From: Aureobasidium sp. EXF-3400 | Lineage: Eukaryota > Ascomycota > Dothideomycetes > Dothideales > Saccotheciaceae | DNA: 40,458 bases | Assembly: GCA_024195585.1 (NCBI GenBank) | Contig: SWBL01000405.1 | Location: 1 to 40,458, forward strand | Direction of reading: 5' to 3' | Part shown: piece after piece, positions 30,695-40,458 of the stretch | Position numbering within the stretch: position 1 is the first letter of the stretch | Layout of the letters: the number at the start of each line of letters is the position of its first letter | Translations under genes and position numbers: made by a program | The notes under the pieces: model-generated | Database searches by the model: none | Told to the model about the DNA's origin: nothing | Seen by the model: only the letters and a program-made list of their open reading frames with translations

Positions 30695-31333
30695 ATGTCC
30701 GACAAGTGCGTTGATGACTTGTTGCACGCAGCTGGCTTACGACGTGGTATCTGCAGATATGACTTGAAAGGCACTTGTCAGTCTTCGATACCCGGCAAGA
30801 ACTGGACAATCATTCGTCAGACTTTACAAGCTTTCCTATCTACCTCGAACGACCTTCGATCTGCTTCTAGCCAGTCTGTTCTCAAGAAACTTGTACTTTT
30901 GTCCACATGCAAAGTGCACCAAGCAAACCCCATCAGCATGTTAGTCGCAAAATGCTCGCTTAGAAATCATATTAGAACGGCACTTGGACAGGTAAGATTC
31001 ACCTTGAAGATGATGGTCGATCGATCTGACATTCTTTTTTGTTCTCAGCACAAAAAAATCCCAGCACCCATCAAGCATGACGACATATGCTGTATATGTC
31101 TCGAAGGACTCAGCAAGCATCAAGAACTGATATGGTGTTCGCATGGTTGTGGCCAGAGCTTGCATGTGCTTTGCTACATGTCATGGCAAAAGCACTGTCC
31201 TTATTGGTACGTTTTCCTCCTCGATAGAATTACCCCGAGCGATCGCTAATGCCTGTACAGTCGCAAGGAGGGCGGTCTGCAGAAGTATCACCTGAAATCG
31301 GGGCTTGGGCAAGAACTCCAAGCAGCAAAGTAG
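30695..31333 (+). CDS. RING-type zinc-finger protein
   Basis: Three exons (30695-30991, 31049-31206, 31261-31333) with 57- and 54-bp introns (GTAAGA...CTGAC...CTCAG; GTACGT...ACAG) give 175 aa. The second splice completes the zinc motif (CPYW becomes CPYCRKE), strong support for the model. The RING reads C-x2-C (CCICLEG), then WCSHGCG, LHVLC and CPYC, the pattern of fungal RING/SWIM-type E3 candidates. N-terminal to it is a helical region with CRYDLKGTCQSSIPGKNW, which resembles a segment common in such small fungal RING proteins. The start is uncertain: the open frame reaches an in-frame Met at 30560 (220 aa). E3 ubiquitin-ligase activity is inferred. Confidence 0.75.
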
Positions 31334-32600
31334 CTGGCTTGCTATATTGCACTCTCCTGGTTTGGAGCTGCCATCTCTACCCGCCGCTCTAGAAATTTCT
31401 TGCTCAATCTTGCTCGATGTTCGTCGCGTAATCTTGCTTTCGACCCTTTTTGTTCTTGTTCGCATGTGATGGCGGACCGGCAGCATGGTTCTACGCTGTT
31501 GGGCTTCATCCTGAGACACACTCCCGCTCGGGAACGTTCCCGCGGAACCCTCGCAAATTTCCCAAATTCCAACCTTACTTACCTATTATTCGGCTCCAAC
31601 TTTGTATCAAGCATAACATTCAAGATGGAGAGAACTTTCTGTATCCACAGTATTACTCAGATCAACGGATCTCCCGCCTTTCTGATCCCTGAATGATCGA
31701 TGTTCAGTAGAAGGGGCTTGTGATCGTTGGCAAGAAACATGCATCAAGTAGTGAGACCAGCAGCTGCAATAGCTGTCACGAAATGCTGCGTCATTACAAA
31801 CCACGGTTTGTCCCGATGATCATTCAAACTCTGTCCCGTCCTGCGTTTTTGCTTTCCTCTTTCCTCTTTCCTCTTTCCCCTTCCTTTGGTTTCAGGCCTC
31901 TAACGTTCTTCTCTTCTCCCCTCAGCTTCGTATATATACCGTTGGCTTCTGAACCTGGTCTCTACAAGTCAGTGGACACGTTCAAATCTTCTGTGCCTCT
32001 CTGGAGAGCTAACCAACAAGACAGTCATTTCGTGAGCCGCTGCTCGTTATCCTTGGAACTTTTTTCTTCTTATTTTTGCTTTTTGCTTTGCCTTGGTGTG
32101 GATTTGTTGGGCTTTTTCTTGCTTTTCTACTTTCTCTGGTACATACACTGCGACCGGCTTGATCGCATTGCCTATAAACAAGAGGAGGGATGTTCGATTG
32201 TTGTTTTCCGTACTCTCACCTTTGACCAGAAAGAGAAGGCTTCTATCTTGGTTTTCCTTTTGTCTTTCGTTTTCTGGACTATTTCCTACCCGTATACTGG
32301 TTTCAGACAAGAGGATGCGTATCCTCTTTTCTCCTCTTCTCATTTGTTCTTTTATGTATTTGTTTACATTCTTCTTGTCCTATATATCGGAGCTGCCATC
32401 TCTCAAAGCTCCTGTTGCAAGCAGCTATGGGGATATCGCTATCCAGAATAACCCTGGGATTTGGCTATCAGCAGCAATCGACAGCTCGTGGCCTTCTGTG
32501 GCGAAAGTTGTGCTGGGGTAGAGAACTCACCATTGGTGACAAAGACTGCTTACTAGTAAGTGTTCCTCCCGGTCCCACGTATTCGGACTGATGCTGACTA
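31334..32600. other. Gene-poor, pyrimidine-rich interval
   Basis: The plus strand from 31836 to 32400 is T/C-rich, so frames read as Phe/Leu/Ser/Tyr peptides (for example 31720-32451). These look like artefacts of composition, not membrane proteins, so I call no gene. It contains a 7-bp tandem repeat and is bracketed by two copies of a 15-bp word. Confidence 0.5.
31852..31879 (+). repeat. 7-bp tandem repeat, four units
   Basis: CTTTCCT occurs four times head to tail, the last ending in C. It lies in the pyrimidine-rich tract. Confidence 0.9.
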
Positions 32601-35078
32601 CTTAGGTTACATATATGCGACGTCAACTTGATCCAAGTTTTCGTTCCCTGCATGATGTGCACAGTGGCTGAAGACAATCCCATCCAGTGCTGGCGTGCTT
32701 CAAGAAACTTGGTCAAAGCTTGTCTTCTGCTATTCCACGCCGTATATCGTCTTGATTGCGAGAGCTATACGCTTCACTACTTGCAACGCCGCATGTTCAT
32801 CTGGCTGTCATCATGAGACATGCTGTCAATATTTGATCATCGTTGCCTCGCTCAAGATTCTTACACAATTTGGCACACCACGAGCACACTCATCCCAGGA
32901 CACAAGCATGAACACACATCAGTGCTTGTTGGACCAATCAGACTATCCTGCTTTTTCTACAAGCAGCAACAAGCCAAAGTTGCTCACGATGTATCCACTG
33001 GGCATCGTTACTTCCGTAGTGTCCAGGATACAGTTCAACTGCAAGACAAAGTTGCGCAATATTGTTATCAAGAAGAACATTACTGATGTTTCTTGGACTT
33101 CTACTTTCGATCTGCAAGCCTGAACGCTCATCAGTCCTTATCCAGATGGAGAGATCTCCTTGTTCTTGTATATACTGCTTGTTCGACAGACGGCATTCTT
33201 CTTAGGAAGAATTGTTTATGCATCTCTCGACTTCAGCCTTTGGAAGAATGATACGCGAGAGCTGTCGTGGCCGGAACACTTTTCGCGCATCATTCTTCTT
33301 CTTTCACTCCTCATGTTTCCCTTGGACGCGAGGATGTGTGGTCATATATAGTTTGTCGCGATTTACCCACACTGGATCAGGCACCTTGTCGTCACTGTGA
33401 CGTTGCTCTGCGGGTCTTATCGCATCTCTGGCTGCCTCATGAACCGAGTCTGCGTCGGATCTCAAGCTTGTAGGTATGCTTGTGCAAAAAGGATAGAATG
33501 TTCCTTGATGCCAGCTTGTGTTTGACCATCTGGCTTTCTCTCCCTACAGCAGCTTCACCTGAACGAGCACCGTTTCTCAAGACACTCAATCTTTTCCATC
33601 ATGGACCCCGCTTGTGTCAGAGAAAAGATGGAGAAGCTTGCTGCTTATTGTCTGTGCAAAACAACGGCAGTAAATTCAGACAACAAAGATTGCCAATATC
33701 TGGAGAACACAATACCTCACCTGGCGATATCACCAGGCGGTAGCAGCAGGTCTTCATGTCGCCTCCCTTACTCAACACGGCAACGGAAACCACTGGAGCC
33801 GACTGGGTCGTCACTGAGATGTTCACTCAATTGAACTGTCACCAACAGAGATTTGAAGACATCACACAACGTTTCGAGCGAGACGCGTCCTTGTGACAAG
33901 AGTCACAGCCTGATGTGATGGTGCATGAGCATGCTGTTCTAGCGGCTAGATTTCTGGCATAAACCTGAGCTCGAGAGTCATATGGCCACCAAAAGAAGGT
34001 GTGACGAAGATGCGCGGGTAACAACCACCGTATTTCATGTTGAAATTACTCTCTGTTTCCACAATCCGGACTCTATATATGGTAGTCTCACAAAGGGCAT
34101 TGATAAGCTGTCAGGTCACAAGCTTTTCAAGTACTGTCCCGTCCAACAGGCACGTTCCTAGGAGATCAATCGACAAGAAGTGTTGTCTTCTACAACTATC
34201 GGCCAACATAGTCAGCGTTCTGATTTACTATGCTTTGCTTGTGTAGCAAAAGAACAAACTGCTTTCCAGATGGACGATGAGGTCCACAACCTTTGGAACC
34301 TTTGCCACTGAGGCTGAAGCAATATGGCTCCTGTTGAAGCAAAGTCACTCGCGCTGAAGGAGCCGGGTCAAAACGAGATTCATCTTCATGCAGACCAGAT
34401 TCTCGTTGCCTTCGGTACAGCGTACTTGTACAGGTGGTCATCTGTGGCCCTGTCTACTCCTTCCTATGTGCAATCGGCGACCCCATTATACACAACGGTG
34501 CGCAACTTCTATATAAGTTCGATGGTGCTACCCATCCCTTTCGAGAATATCCTGGAGCCTTTTCGCGTACCAATTGTGGAGCACACTCGGTGCCGAGCTT
34601 CTTGATTCTGCTACAGCTACGGTCAGAAACAGGGAAGCGATCATGTTCATGATGTTCTCTCGCCTCTTGCATGTGTCAGAAGCTTGCTGTACAGTTTGCG
34701 GATAAATTGTTCCTGATCACCTGCTCTAGCGCATGCCTGAGGTATGTCTTTGTCGACTCCTGCTCTATCAAGATAGTCCGTTTGGCCACATGCCTTACTT
34801 GCCCAGCTTTGGAAGTACAGGAGGTGACTCGCAACGAGCAGGAGGAGACATCGTGGACATCTTTACCCTTTATATATTAGAGTCAACGACCAACCACTCG
34901 CATTGACGAACATCAGGCGCAGAAGAGGCCAGGCCAATTTTCAGCGCCGCGATGTCTTGGTCGTGTCAGCAAAGCTGTGTTTATTAAATATATATCAGCC
35001 TGTTTTCCTTGAATTCGAGGTCGCGTTCTGGAGGCAGAACAGGGACGCCATGAGGTCTAGAGCAAGCAGACATCTCGT
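32601..35078. other. Gene-poor interval of eroded appearance
   Basis: Only 60-142-codon frames occur, with no domain and no splice pairs that extend them. TATATA words recur every few hundred bases (33165, 33345, 34070, 34508, 34871, 34986). It reads like decayed coding or intergenic DNA. I see no functional gene. Confidence 0.4.
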
Positions 35079-36137
35079 GACCGAAGAGATGGTTGGAGCA
35101 CATCTCTGTGATTGAAGAGGTGGTCGGTGCGTCTTCTTCGCTGTTAAGACACATACTTCAACCACCGGAGTCCTGAGTCTGACAATGGCGACGGTGCCAA
35201 CAACGAGTCCTCGAACTTTCCGAAGTCGAATCTGTGCACCGAGAAGGTGTTCGAGCATTCGTTTATGGAGTAAAGGAATGGCGAAAACTGCTCATGCTGT
35301 CATACGATGACCACGAAAGTGAAGCAGAAGCATGTGGACTTTCAACGCGTCCAGTTGGTCCTTTCATTCCTTTCCAAAAAAGGTGTCATTCTTGAGGCCC
35401 AGCTTCAAAGCAGACAGCTGTTCGAGACACATCACCGCTTTCTCTCTTTCATCGCGCTGCCAGCGCGAAACATTCAGTGTTATATAAGTGGAAAGCTCCG
35501 CAAACGGCAAGACTTGCAATTCCAAGTCTACTGCCATCGTATATACTCCATCACAATTCGCCCATCATGGCGAAAGATGTTGTTGTGACATCGCTCTACG
35601 GAAAATTCGCTGGACGTTCATTCGCTGTCTCGACTTCCCAACCCAGATACTCTCTATTCTTACTTTGCCTAGAAAGTCTTCTGTCGTTGAGACCAGCCGC
35701 CCAGCCGGCAGCAGTCAACAACAAGTCGAAATTCGCACGAACGAGCGCATGCCGCAATCGTTTGTGGTGGCCCAATCTCTGCTTCGGCACCAAGTCGACC
35801 AGTTTTCCACTACTTCTCGCTTGGCTCTATATAGAAAAGGTCGACCCTTCCGACTGGCACAACCTGACAGAACTGTATTTCTTAGGAATTGCCGCTGGAT
35901 CTGTTGCATTGAAGCGTTCTGCCATCACACAACTACAGAAAGCTTGCACAAGCGACCAGCGCAACAAGATTGAGCTCTTTCATCATGAACACATCTCTGT
36001 GATCAAAGAGATGGCCAGGGCAGCTTCAGCGTTTCGCCAGCAAGCAGCAATAAAACCTTGCGAAAAATTCTCAAAGGTGTAGCACTGAGCTGTTTTATTA
36101 TATAAGCCTCTCGACGATTGAAGAGCTGGTTGGTGCA
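35079..36137 (+). repeat. Dispersed 22-bp degenerate repeat, four copies
   Basis: The word GATTGAAGAGVTGGTYGGTGC occurs at 35079-35100, 35110-35131, 36001-36022 and 36116-36137 with 2-6 changes each. Copies two and three are also preceded by the same CACATCTCTGT. Translated, two read as VIEEVVGA and VIKEMARA. This pattern fits decayed tandem duplicates of a coding segment. Confidence 0.6.
35570..36082 (+). pseudogene. BTB-domain-like C-terminal fragment
   Basis: The frame from the Met at 35570 runs 170 codons. The section from about 35818 to 35960 reads LAWLYIEKVDPSDWHNLTEL then YFLGIAAGSVALKRSAITQL, the layout of the distal helices of fungal BTB/POZ proteins (WLY, then W-x-x-L-x-ELY-x-LG). 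The front half of the frame shows no BTB core (no D-V-x-x-x-V strand or H-K-x-x-L). It ends with the third copy of the 22-bp repeat. The likely meaning is a broken copy of a BTB gene, but chance similarity in a short stretch is possible. Confidence 0.35.
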
Positions 36138-36300
36138 TACTCTCTTCCGCCATGTTCGAAGACACGTACTTACTCGGTCCGTCCCCATATCTTTCTTCAA
36201 TTGGCTAAAAAGAGAATGGTACATCTGCCTTGCTGCCTCGATCTATTGAAGACACATGCTTCGACTATGACCAAAGTCATGTGCTTTTCTAACGTTCTGT

Positions 36301-37398
36301 GCGCGTGCTTCTCAAAAGCAAGAAGTCGATGCCTTGAAGCAAGGCATGGCAGACTTGGAAGAAAGCAACACTCATCTCCGGTCTAAGCTCATTGCAGCAG
36401 AGTATCTGGCATTCTCTTTAGCATTCTTTTGGTAACGCGAAGTTGATACGCAACAAACAAAGCAAGCTCAGCTTTCTGGTGAGCTGCAGCAGTCCCACGA
36501 AGCAAACAGAATGCTGCAAGACAACATCTCAGCCCTCGAGGGCAATCTCAGAGATTGCCACACCAGTGCCACGAGACAGGGCGCGTGCGGGCTTTCAATG
36601 CCTCCTCAAGATTGTTGTCGAGCCGGAGGTTGTGGTGCACAAAGTCGTAAGAGCGAAGCTGCTGTGCGTACATCTTTGAATGACGTGCTCGTATCAGAAA
36701 TTGACCAAGCTCTGCCGTCAATGTGGCTCTACCGGATGGGTTTCGCTGGTCCAATCTGTCAATGCACATTCCTGGGAAGCCTGCAGATATGACCAGACTG
36801 TGTGAAGGCCTGATCCCACTGGACTCACCAATTCTTTTGGCGCATCTGTTGTCAGCGACGATGACGTTGTCAGACCTACGCAACGACCGCCAAGCCGCAG
36901 GAGTCGAAAGAAACAGCAAAAGCTCGACCTTACGCCATCAAGTCCCAGAGCCATCAACAACGCACGACTAGCGAGAGTTGGCTTCATTGGTAGACAGCAG
37001 CAGCAGGCTGATGTTCACGTGACGAGTCGGACCAGTCCTTGCAACTCTCCGTCAGAAGCCAGAAGAAAAAGAAGAGCAAACGCCAGAAGAAGCACAAGTC
37101 GCCATCACCAAATGTAGAGGAAGAGGATGAAGTTGCACAACCAGTTGTCATTCTCAACGACGACGCGAGTGAAGATGATCTGCCAACCACACCAGCAGTA
37201 TGTCGTGAACGCAAGCGGCAAGCCAAGAATTCTTCACCTCTGACCAACATCCCTGACGACGAAGACGACGAAGACGACGACAGCGACGTTGTTGTTACTG
37301 ACTCACGAAAACAATCACGATGTACCAAGAAACAAGCACTACGACTAGATCGAGATGACTTCCTGCTTAGCTTGGAGAATTCTGCGAGCGCCTTCTAG
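36301..37398 (+). pseudogene. Coiled-coil and chromatin-like exon fragments in shifting frames
   Basis: Coding-looking pieces follow one another in different frames. 36301-36411: heptad-rich (QKQEVDALKQGMADLEESN). 36439-36680: EVDTQQTKQAQLSGELQQSH and MLQDNISALEGNL, also coiled coil. 36806-36989: DDDVVRPTQRPPSRRSRKK and LDLTPSSPRAINNARL. 37021-37398: basic then acidic (RSQKKKKSKRQKKHKSP, IPDDEDDEDDDSDVVV) ending at TAG. Intron signals between them are poor: for example GTTGGC...GAG for the last gap. Either it is a real gene with unusual introns or one broken by frameshifts. The last 120-codon frame is the best candidate for a surviving piece. No family recognised. Confidence 0.4.
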
Positions 37399-38567
37399 GA
37401 GTTAAGGATACAGCGCCAATGAACACAATCATGGTTGGGCGTCTCTCTATATACATACCTGTGTCAACAAGAACGTTGACCGTATCACTGCTGTCACGCG
37501 AGCTTCGTCTTATCGGCATTGGCACAAGATGTTGTTGCAACGTTGCTCTGCGTAAGCTCGCTGTTCACTCTCTCAACTCCTCTGTTCAGGTACTTGTCTG
37601 AGCTGCCGCTATGTCTTGAGCTCCACTGCCCATTCCATGCTGATCAAGAACTGTCTACCAACTAGTGGCAAATACGGGCTACGCTTGAAGCACAAACAGC
37701 AGATCCTGACTACTCGAACATTTGAGTCATGATACAACTGATGGCTCGTGACAAGCGAGAAGCATCAGGCTCAGTGACCTGGGCTTAGTTCTCCATCCCC
37801 GCCACTCAGAAGCGACCTACACGAGAGTTACCTTTTCTTAAACAGCAACGAACAAGACAGCAGTGACAACATGGAATCTGAGCAAGGAGAGCCAGGATCG
37901 TGCCGCGAGAATCCAGTTCTGTAAGACACAGCACAATCGCTACCATCCTGAGTTCATGTGGAACCAAATCAAGCCTGCAAGACAACTTCTATCTCAGAGC
38001 ACAACTCGTGACAACTTGGAAGCTGCAGGAAAATAGCTATTAGTCATCATGTGAGGCAAGCACAACCACTTTTTACCCAAACCATGCCCTGAACAGCGCC
38101 ATCTGTTCATTTTGGAAAGATCAAGCCACATCTTGTGTCTAAAGCAATGCGAAAGGCAATCTTTGGTAGCTTTGCACTCAAGTGTATCATGGCACCATGA
38201 ACAAACTGCACTATGTTTCGAAATGTTCTCTATCTACTTTATGATCACCAATCTCAGTGGTAACAAAAGAAGTTACCACCTACAAACATGTCTCTATCAA
38301 TATTATGCAGCTTCACGTCAAATCAGCCTGAGGCCTTAGAACCTTCTACTATCGTCACGAAAGACTTCAGAGATAGTTCTAAACTGCTGTTTATCATAAT
38401 CAATATCCCAATTATGACCTTTGTCATTTGTGAGTTGCCATACTCACATGACGACAATACCAGAACTTGAGTAAGGACACTCCTTTCATTCGAGCCGCAG
38501 GCGTCCAACCAAGTAAAGACAACTTAGACATGGCCCTCTCTTCCACTTTAGAAGACACGGACACTAG
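37399..38567. other. Intergenic, no gene seen
   Basis: Frames are under 80 codons with no features. I see nothing in it beyond a TATATACATA word at about 37447. Confidence 0.45.
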
Positions 38568-38843
38568 ATGAAACGCAGAGGCAAACATGATAACGGTGAG
38601 CTGCGATACTATTGTTATCTCGACCGAGGTCACCAGGATAATGCCTGTTCTTACCGCCGTTGGCACTCTCTTGAGGTTATGAGCTGGCAAGAATACGCCT
38701 ACGACATCATCTCCATTCCTTCCCCTACTCGACGCCACAAGCTTTATAGTGTCGCTCCTGGGGAGAACAGGTCTGTCGAAAAATGTATCCTCGAAGCCTA
38801 CACCGCACTCAAGACTCATACTTCCATCCCGTGTTTGTATTAG
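38568..38843 (+). CDS. Small hypothetical ORF
   Basis: The frame encodes 91 aa. A TAG directly precedes the ATG in frame, so the start is fixed unless a splice joins here. The sequence is balanced and soluble (LRYYCYLDRGHQDNACSY, RWHSLEVMSWQEYAYDIIS, ENRSVEKCILEAYTALK), with four Cys and four His residues but no recognisable motif. A longer antisense frame (38424-38849) overlaps it and looks less protein-like. No function assigned. Confidence 0.4.
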   Translation: MKRRGKHDNGELRYYCYLDRGHQDNACSYRRWHSLEVMSWQEYAYDIISIPSPTRRHKLYSVAPGENRSVEKCILEAYTALKTHTSIPCLY

Positions 38844-39230
38844 ACTCATCGTCTTCTGTTATGACTGGATCCTCAGTTATATACCTTATCGGCTCTTTTC
38901 CTTTGTTCTACACTTATTGTATTCTTATAACAGACCTGTTGATGTCTAGTCCCAAACAGAAAATCAATACATCATTGAGGTTGATTCACCACTCATGTTA
39001 ATTAGAGCCTCGCTCATTTTTCTACATAACCCGTACTGGGATCCTCGCAATACGAGAGCCATGAGTGCTTTGATGGTGATTCTGCAACACGTATGCTTAT
39101 ATAACACATTCACGGCCACGCAACACCTATTATTCGTACTCTTGAACACATAAAACATGGCGCAACCGACTTCATTTCCTGTCTAAACCACGCACCCCTA
39201 ACATTTTGAGCTAGAGTATTGCACAACAAC
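38844..39230. other. Intergenic, no gene seen
   Basis: A/T-rich DNA between two small plus-strand frames. TATATAAC at about 39096-39103 could be the core promoter of the 39231 gene, 128 bp upstream of its ATG. Confidence 0.35.
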
Positions 39231-39611
39231 ATGGTTAAAGTGCACCACTGCCCCCGAGACGGAAAAAAAGGTCAAGAACCCTGCAGACGTTCGAAGCAGA
39301 ATGGACCTCCGCATTGTACTACTCACCAACTCGTCTGCTCTTGTTGCGGCAAGGTCCGCCTGAAGGGAACTGCCTGCTTACGCCAGATCGCAATCTCACA
39401 ATCAAAAGATGATAAAACGTACGACAAGGAGAACAAAAGCGACAGCGGCAGTGATAGCGGCAGCGATCATGGCAGCGATCATGGCAGTAGTAGCAGCAGC
39501 AGCAGCAGTAGCAACAACAGCAACAACAGCAACAACAAAAGCAACAAGAAGAAAAAGAGCAATAAAGGAAACAAGATCAACAAACGCACAAGGCGATACA
39601 ACAAAGGCTGA
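39231..39611 (+). CDS. Cys/His-cluster protein with Ser/Asn low-complexity tail
   Basis: The frame encodes 126 aa from ATG 39231 (AACATGG). Residues 5-49 hold a compact set of possible metal ligands: H5, H6, C7, C18, H28, C29, H32, C36, C38, C39 and C49, in sequence such as HHCPRDGKKGQEPC and HCTTHQLVCSCCGK. Residues 70-102 are Ser/Gly/Asp repeats, a nine-residue Ser run and Asn/Ser repeats. The last 24 are Lys-rich (NKKKKSNKGNKINKRTRRY). No secretion signal. The ordered head with Cys/His pairs suggests a small zinc-binding module of a kind seen in uncharacterised fungal proteins; I cannot name a family. The tail is encoded by AGC/AAC trinucleotide repeats, so its length may vary. Confidence 0.55.
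   Translation: MVKVHHCPRDGKKGQEPCRRSKQNGPPHCTTHQLVCSCCGKVRLKGTACLRQIAISQSKDDKTYDKENKSDSGSDSGSDHGSDHGSSSSSSSSSNNSNNSNNKSNKKKKSNKGNKINKRTRRYNKG
39434..39551 (+). repeat. AGC/AAC trinucleotide-rich tract within the 39231 ORF
   Basis: AGC, AGT and AAC codons in long runs, first as AGCGGCAGTGAT-type units, then pure AGC, then AACAGCAAC units. In frame they encode Ser, Gly, Asp, Asn. Confidence 0.85.
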
Positions 39612-39834
39612 AAAGAAGCGATATCTGCCTTTGCATCTGCCATGAGGATCAACAACCCCTGACTTCGTCTGCACTTCTCGTCAATCTTTATCACCTACCG
39701 ACATGCGACACTTTGCTGCAGCTTACAGAAACGCACTCTTGTCCCTGTCACCAACAAATTCTGTAAGCTGATGTCGATTGTGTCGTTCGTCGCCCGCTTT
39801 TGGTTCCATGATTCACAAGCTAAGCCTCTTGCGA

Positions 39835-39882
39835 GCCATCGCCATCGCCATCGCCATCGCCATCGCCATCGCCATCGCCATC
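39835..39882 (+). repeat. GCCATC hexanucleotide microsatellite, eight units
   Basis: Eight perfect head-to-tail copies of GCCATC. Confidence 0.97.
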
Positions 39883-40296
39883 ACAGTATACCATCCCCGT
39901 CACAATCTGGATATACATCTTATGTTGCCAAAAGTTTGCAAGTCTCTCATGCTCGAAGCTTGTACACGGACAAACTTGCCATACTGTCTGCACCGACCAA
40001 CTGTTGCACGCCAAAAGCCTTTCTGCGACAAGATGGCTAGCTATCAGGATATGTAGATGCTTTCGCAATCAGGTTTAAATAAATAACCTTCCTGGAATGG
40101 ATGAATCTGGGACATTATCGTTCATAGTTTCGGAACTCTCGCGCTGTTCTTTTTCTTCGCTAGTCCACTGCTGCCGCACATGACAATACAGTAAGTACTG
40201 CCAGAGTGCACCACAAGGAATCTTGGGGAAAGCTCAGTTGTAGGTAAATATAATATGCGGTATTGTATCTATCTCAAGATGTTGATATGTTGATGC

Positions 40297-40458
40297 TAGA
40301 TACAAAGGAAAGAAAGTTGAGTTTGCCGAGAAAGAAGAGAAAGTACAAAGGAGACAAAGTGCAATGTTTCTGACAGCACAACAGTAAAAGCAGAGAGATG
40401 TGGAGGACTTCTGAGAAAATTCTGAGAGAAAGACAGAGTACAAAGGAGAGAAAGTGCA
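40297..40458 (+). repeat. 24-bp purine-rich repeat, three copies reaching the window edge
   Basis: A word close to AGAGTACAAAGGAGAGAAAG followed by TGCA occurs at about 40297-40320 (diverged), 40340-40363 and 40435-40458. The last two differ at two positions and are 95 bp apart. The array may continue beyond the window. Confidence 0.75.

Larger units (their letters stand above)
39612..40458. other. Right-end intergenic region, no gene seen
   Basis: Frames here are driven by simple repeats (Ile-Ala or His-Arg runs from GCCATC units). No gene recognised. Two repeat blocks are listed separately. Confidence 0.45.

Noticed and set aside
19694..31333. Run of nuclear-type genes (FHA, C2H2, HeH, RING) as a possible dedicated system
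   Set aside because: The genes have separate promoters and mixed strands with ordinary conserved families; nothing in the sequence shows joint function.
31720..32451. 243-codon frame rich in Phe/Leu/Tyr, resembling a membrane protein
   Set aside because: Its hydrophobicity follows from the T/C-rich plus strand; there is no family pattern, and a frame-shifted neighbour looks equally hydrophobic.
38424..38849. 141-codon minus-strand frame
   Set aside because: The opposite 91-codon frame has more protein-like composition; both are weak.
39771..40068. Frames with Ile-Ala, His-Arg or Asp-Gly runs
   Set aside because: They are translations of the GCCATC microsatellite in different frames.

Overview
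The window is nuclear DNA of a filamentous ascomycete. The evidence is short introns (48-188 bp) of the form GTATGT/GTAAGT...CTGAC/CTAAC...YAG, nuclear tRNA genes with introns just 3' of the anticodon loop, and typical fungal families (fungal MFS permease, sideroflexin, HMG-box protein, HeH-domain protein, C2H2 factor). A dothideomycete is my guess from protein style only; no marker in the window proves it. There is no operon, prophage, CRISPR array or recognisable intact transposon. Layout: 1-9.3 kb holds an intron-bearing tRNA-Asp cut by the left edge, tRNA-Ser(AGA), a two-exon 2-oxoglutarate/Fe(II) dioxygenase (-), a long intergenic stretch with a degenerate 20-bp tandem repeat, a two-exon MFS permease (+), a conserved acidic-linker protein (-) and a weak small ORF (-). 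10.6-16.6 kb holds a small proline/lysine-rich protein (-), a three-exon HMG-box protein (-), a four-exon zinc-ribbon microprotein (-) found by reading splice sites, a three-exon sideroflexin (+) divergent from it, and an intron-bearing tRNA-Arg(UCG)-like gene with a damaged acceptor stem (-). 17.6-19 kb holds an orphan reading frame (+) cut by a single in-frame TAA, with a 15-bp coding minisatellite in its second half. 19.7-29.4 kb is a run of minus-strand genes: a basic helix-rich protein, a large multi-exon orphan, a methyltransferase-like protein, an FHA-domain protein, a C2H2 zinc-finger protein with several SUMO-type motifs, and an HeH-domain protein. 29.8-31.3 kb holds a coiled-coil protein and a RING-type protein (+). 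From 31.3 to 38.5 kb the DNA is gene-poor and looks like eroded coding sequence: a BTB-like fragment, coiled-coil and chromatin-protein-like exon fragments in shifting frames, and a dispersed 22-bp repeat. The right end (38.5-40.46 kb) carries two small unrecognised ORFs, one a Cys/His cluster followed by a Ser/Asn tract, then a hexanucleotide microsatellite and a 24-bp repeat reaching the edge. Functional theme: the genes do not form an evident pathway. Several are nuclear by domain (HMG box, FHA, C2H2, HeH, RING), but housekeeping and transport genes are mixed in, so the order looks like ordinary fungal mesosynteny, not a metabolic or defence cluster. The parts most worth a second look are the interrupted orphan gene at 17.6-19 kb, the 21.4-23.6 kb orphan, and the decayed 32-38 kb block.
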